NCBI GenBank assembly: GCA_963799415.1 | Contig: CAWCXI010000031.1 | Location: 62,001-126,000, forward strand | Length of the DNA: 64,000 bases | Direction of reading: 5' to 3' | From: JAMXLO01 sp963799415 | Lineage (GTDB): Bacteria > Pseudomonadota > Alphaproteobacteria > Acetobacterales > Acetobacteraceae | Notes under the pieces: model-generated | Seen by the model: only the letters and a program-made list of their open reading frames with translations | Databases searched by the model: none | Told to the model about the DNA's origin: nothing | In this document: piece by piece, positions 63,616 through 64,000 of the stretch | How positions within the stretch are numbered: the first letter of the stretch is position 1 | How the letters are laid out: every line of letters begins with the position of its first letter | Made by a program: the position numbers and the translations under genes

Positions 63616-64000
63616 ATGGCAGAACTCGATGGACCGCGCTGGGGACCCGCGTCGAAGGCAGCGCCGAAGCAGCTTGTCGTGCTGTGTCACGGGTTGGGGG
63701 CGGATGGGCACGACCTGATCGACCTGGCGCCGACCTGGGGACTTGCGCTGCCCGACGCGCTGTTCGTCTCGGTCGATGCGCCGTTTCAGCATGAGTCGGG
63801 GTTTGGGCGGCAATGGTGGAGCGTGGAGGATCGCACGCCCGCCGTCATGGAGGCCGGCGTGCGCCGCGCGGCCGGGTTCCTCGATGCATTCATCGACGCG
63901 GAACTGGTGCGGGTGAAGTTGTCGGCCGAGGCCTACGCGCTGATGGGGTTCAGCCAGGGGGCGATGACTGTGCTGTTCACCGGGCTGCGCCGGGCAGTGG
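63616..64000 (+). CDS. Phospholipase/carboxylesterase-type alpha/beta hydrolase (3' end beyond window)
   Basis: About 128 residues visible, open to the window edge. It starts ATG 63616 with GGGAGAGG nearby. LVVLCHGLGADGHDLIDLAP is the oxyanion-hole region of the carboxylesterase (EstB/LYPLA) family, and nucleophile S113 is in ALMGFSQGAMT. It is divergent from gluQ. Confidence 0.88.
   Translation, partial: MAELDGPRWGPASKAAPKQLVVLCHGLGADGHDLIDLAPTWGLALPDALFVSVDAPFQHESGFGRQWWSVEDRTPAVMEAGVRRAAGFLDAFIDAELVRVKLSAEAYALMGFSQGAMTVLFTGLRRAV

Noticed and set aside
1..64000. tRNA, rRNA, CRISPR, IS element, prophage or riboswitch signals
   Set aside because: I looked by eye for tRNA TTCRANYC/CCA patterns, direct-repeat arrays, transposase motifs and conserved riboswitch cores, and found none.

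Overview
The window is GC-rich, densely packed Gram-negative DNA. The best fit is an alphaproteobacterium, plausibly Rhodospirillales/Acetobacteraceae. The supporting signs are a MucR/Ros-family regulator, a BamF (DUF3035) lipoprotein, an lptF-lptG-lptD-surA-rsmA run, GluQ, a stand-alone FAS II cluster and many GTG starts; family placement is an inference. I found no rRNA, tRNA, CRISPR array, insertion sequence or prophage.

Layout. Positions 1-9001 are housekeeping genes on the minus strand: dnaB, alr, mlaE, a small membrane ORF and mlaF (cut by the window edge), then cfa and a fab cluster (fabD, fabG, acpP, fabF). Positions 9202-12899 hold a lone receiver protein, pyrF with an upstream MaoC-like gene, a GlcD/D2HGDH-type flavoprotein and a Uma2 nuclease-like gene. 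Positions 13003-15856 are a tightly overlapping operon of type III polyketide synthase, methyltransferase and FAD oxidoreductase, the clearest specialised-metabolism locus here. An MFS carrier follows, then the LPS export/outer-membrane biogenesis operon lptF-lptG-lptD-surA-rsmA (17448-24077).

Positions 24102-25393 carry four small hydrophilic or stress-type genes. Positions 25602-36817 carry a class III aminotransferase with a coupled flavoprotein oxidase, a molybdopterin oxidoreductase, and a complete peptide-type ABC importer (fused double ATPase, two permeases, binding protein) ending in a coupled SDR. gltD-gltB and mucR follow. A second peptide-type system (44114-49059) has two binding proteins and two permeases but no ATPase; its permeases abut a large hybrid sensor kinase. 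Positions 51811-62224 hold an amidohydrolase, a methyltransferase, a full branched-chain-amino-acid-type importer (livFGMH plus binding protein), two NodB/PuuE-like deacetylases and an SGNH esterase, and look like an uptake-and-hydrolysis locus of unknown substrate. bamF-like, gluQ and a partial carboxylesterase close the window.

A striking technical feature is that at least nine otherwise well-conserved genes, several normally essential (fabF, acpP, fabD, gltB, livM, the double ABC ATPase and others), are each broken by one single-base insertion or deletion, while the protein on either side is intact. I read this as indel error in the sequence rather than gene decay. These genes are annotated as single CDSs with the break marked. 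A 34-bp REP-like intergenic repeat with ATTGC...GCAAT ends occurs in two near-identical and two degenerate copies.
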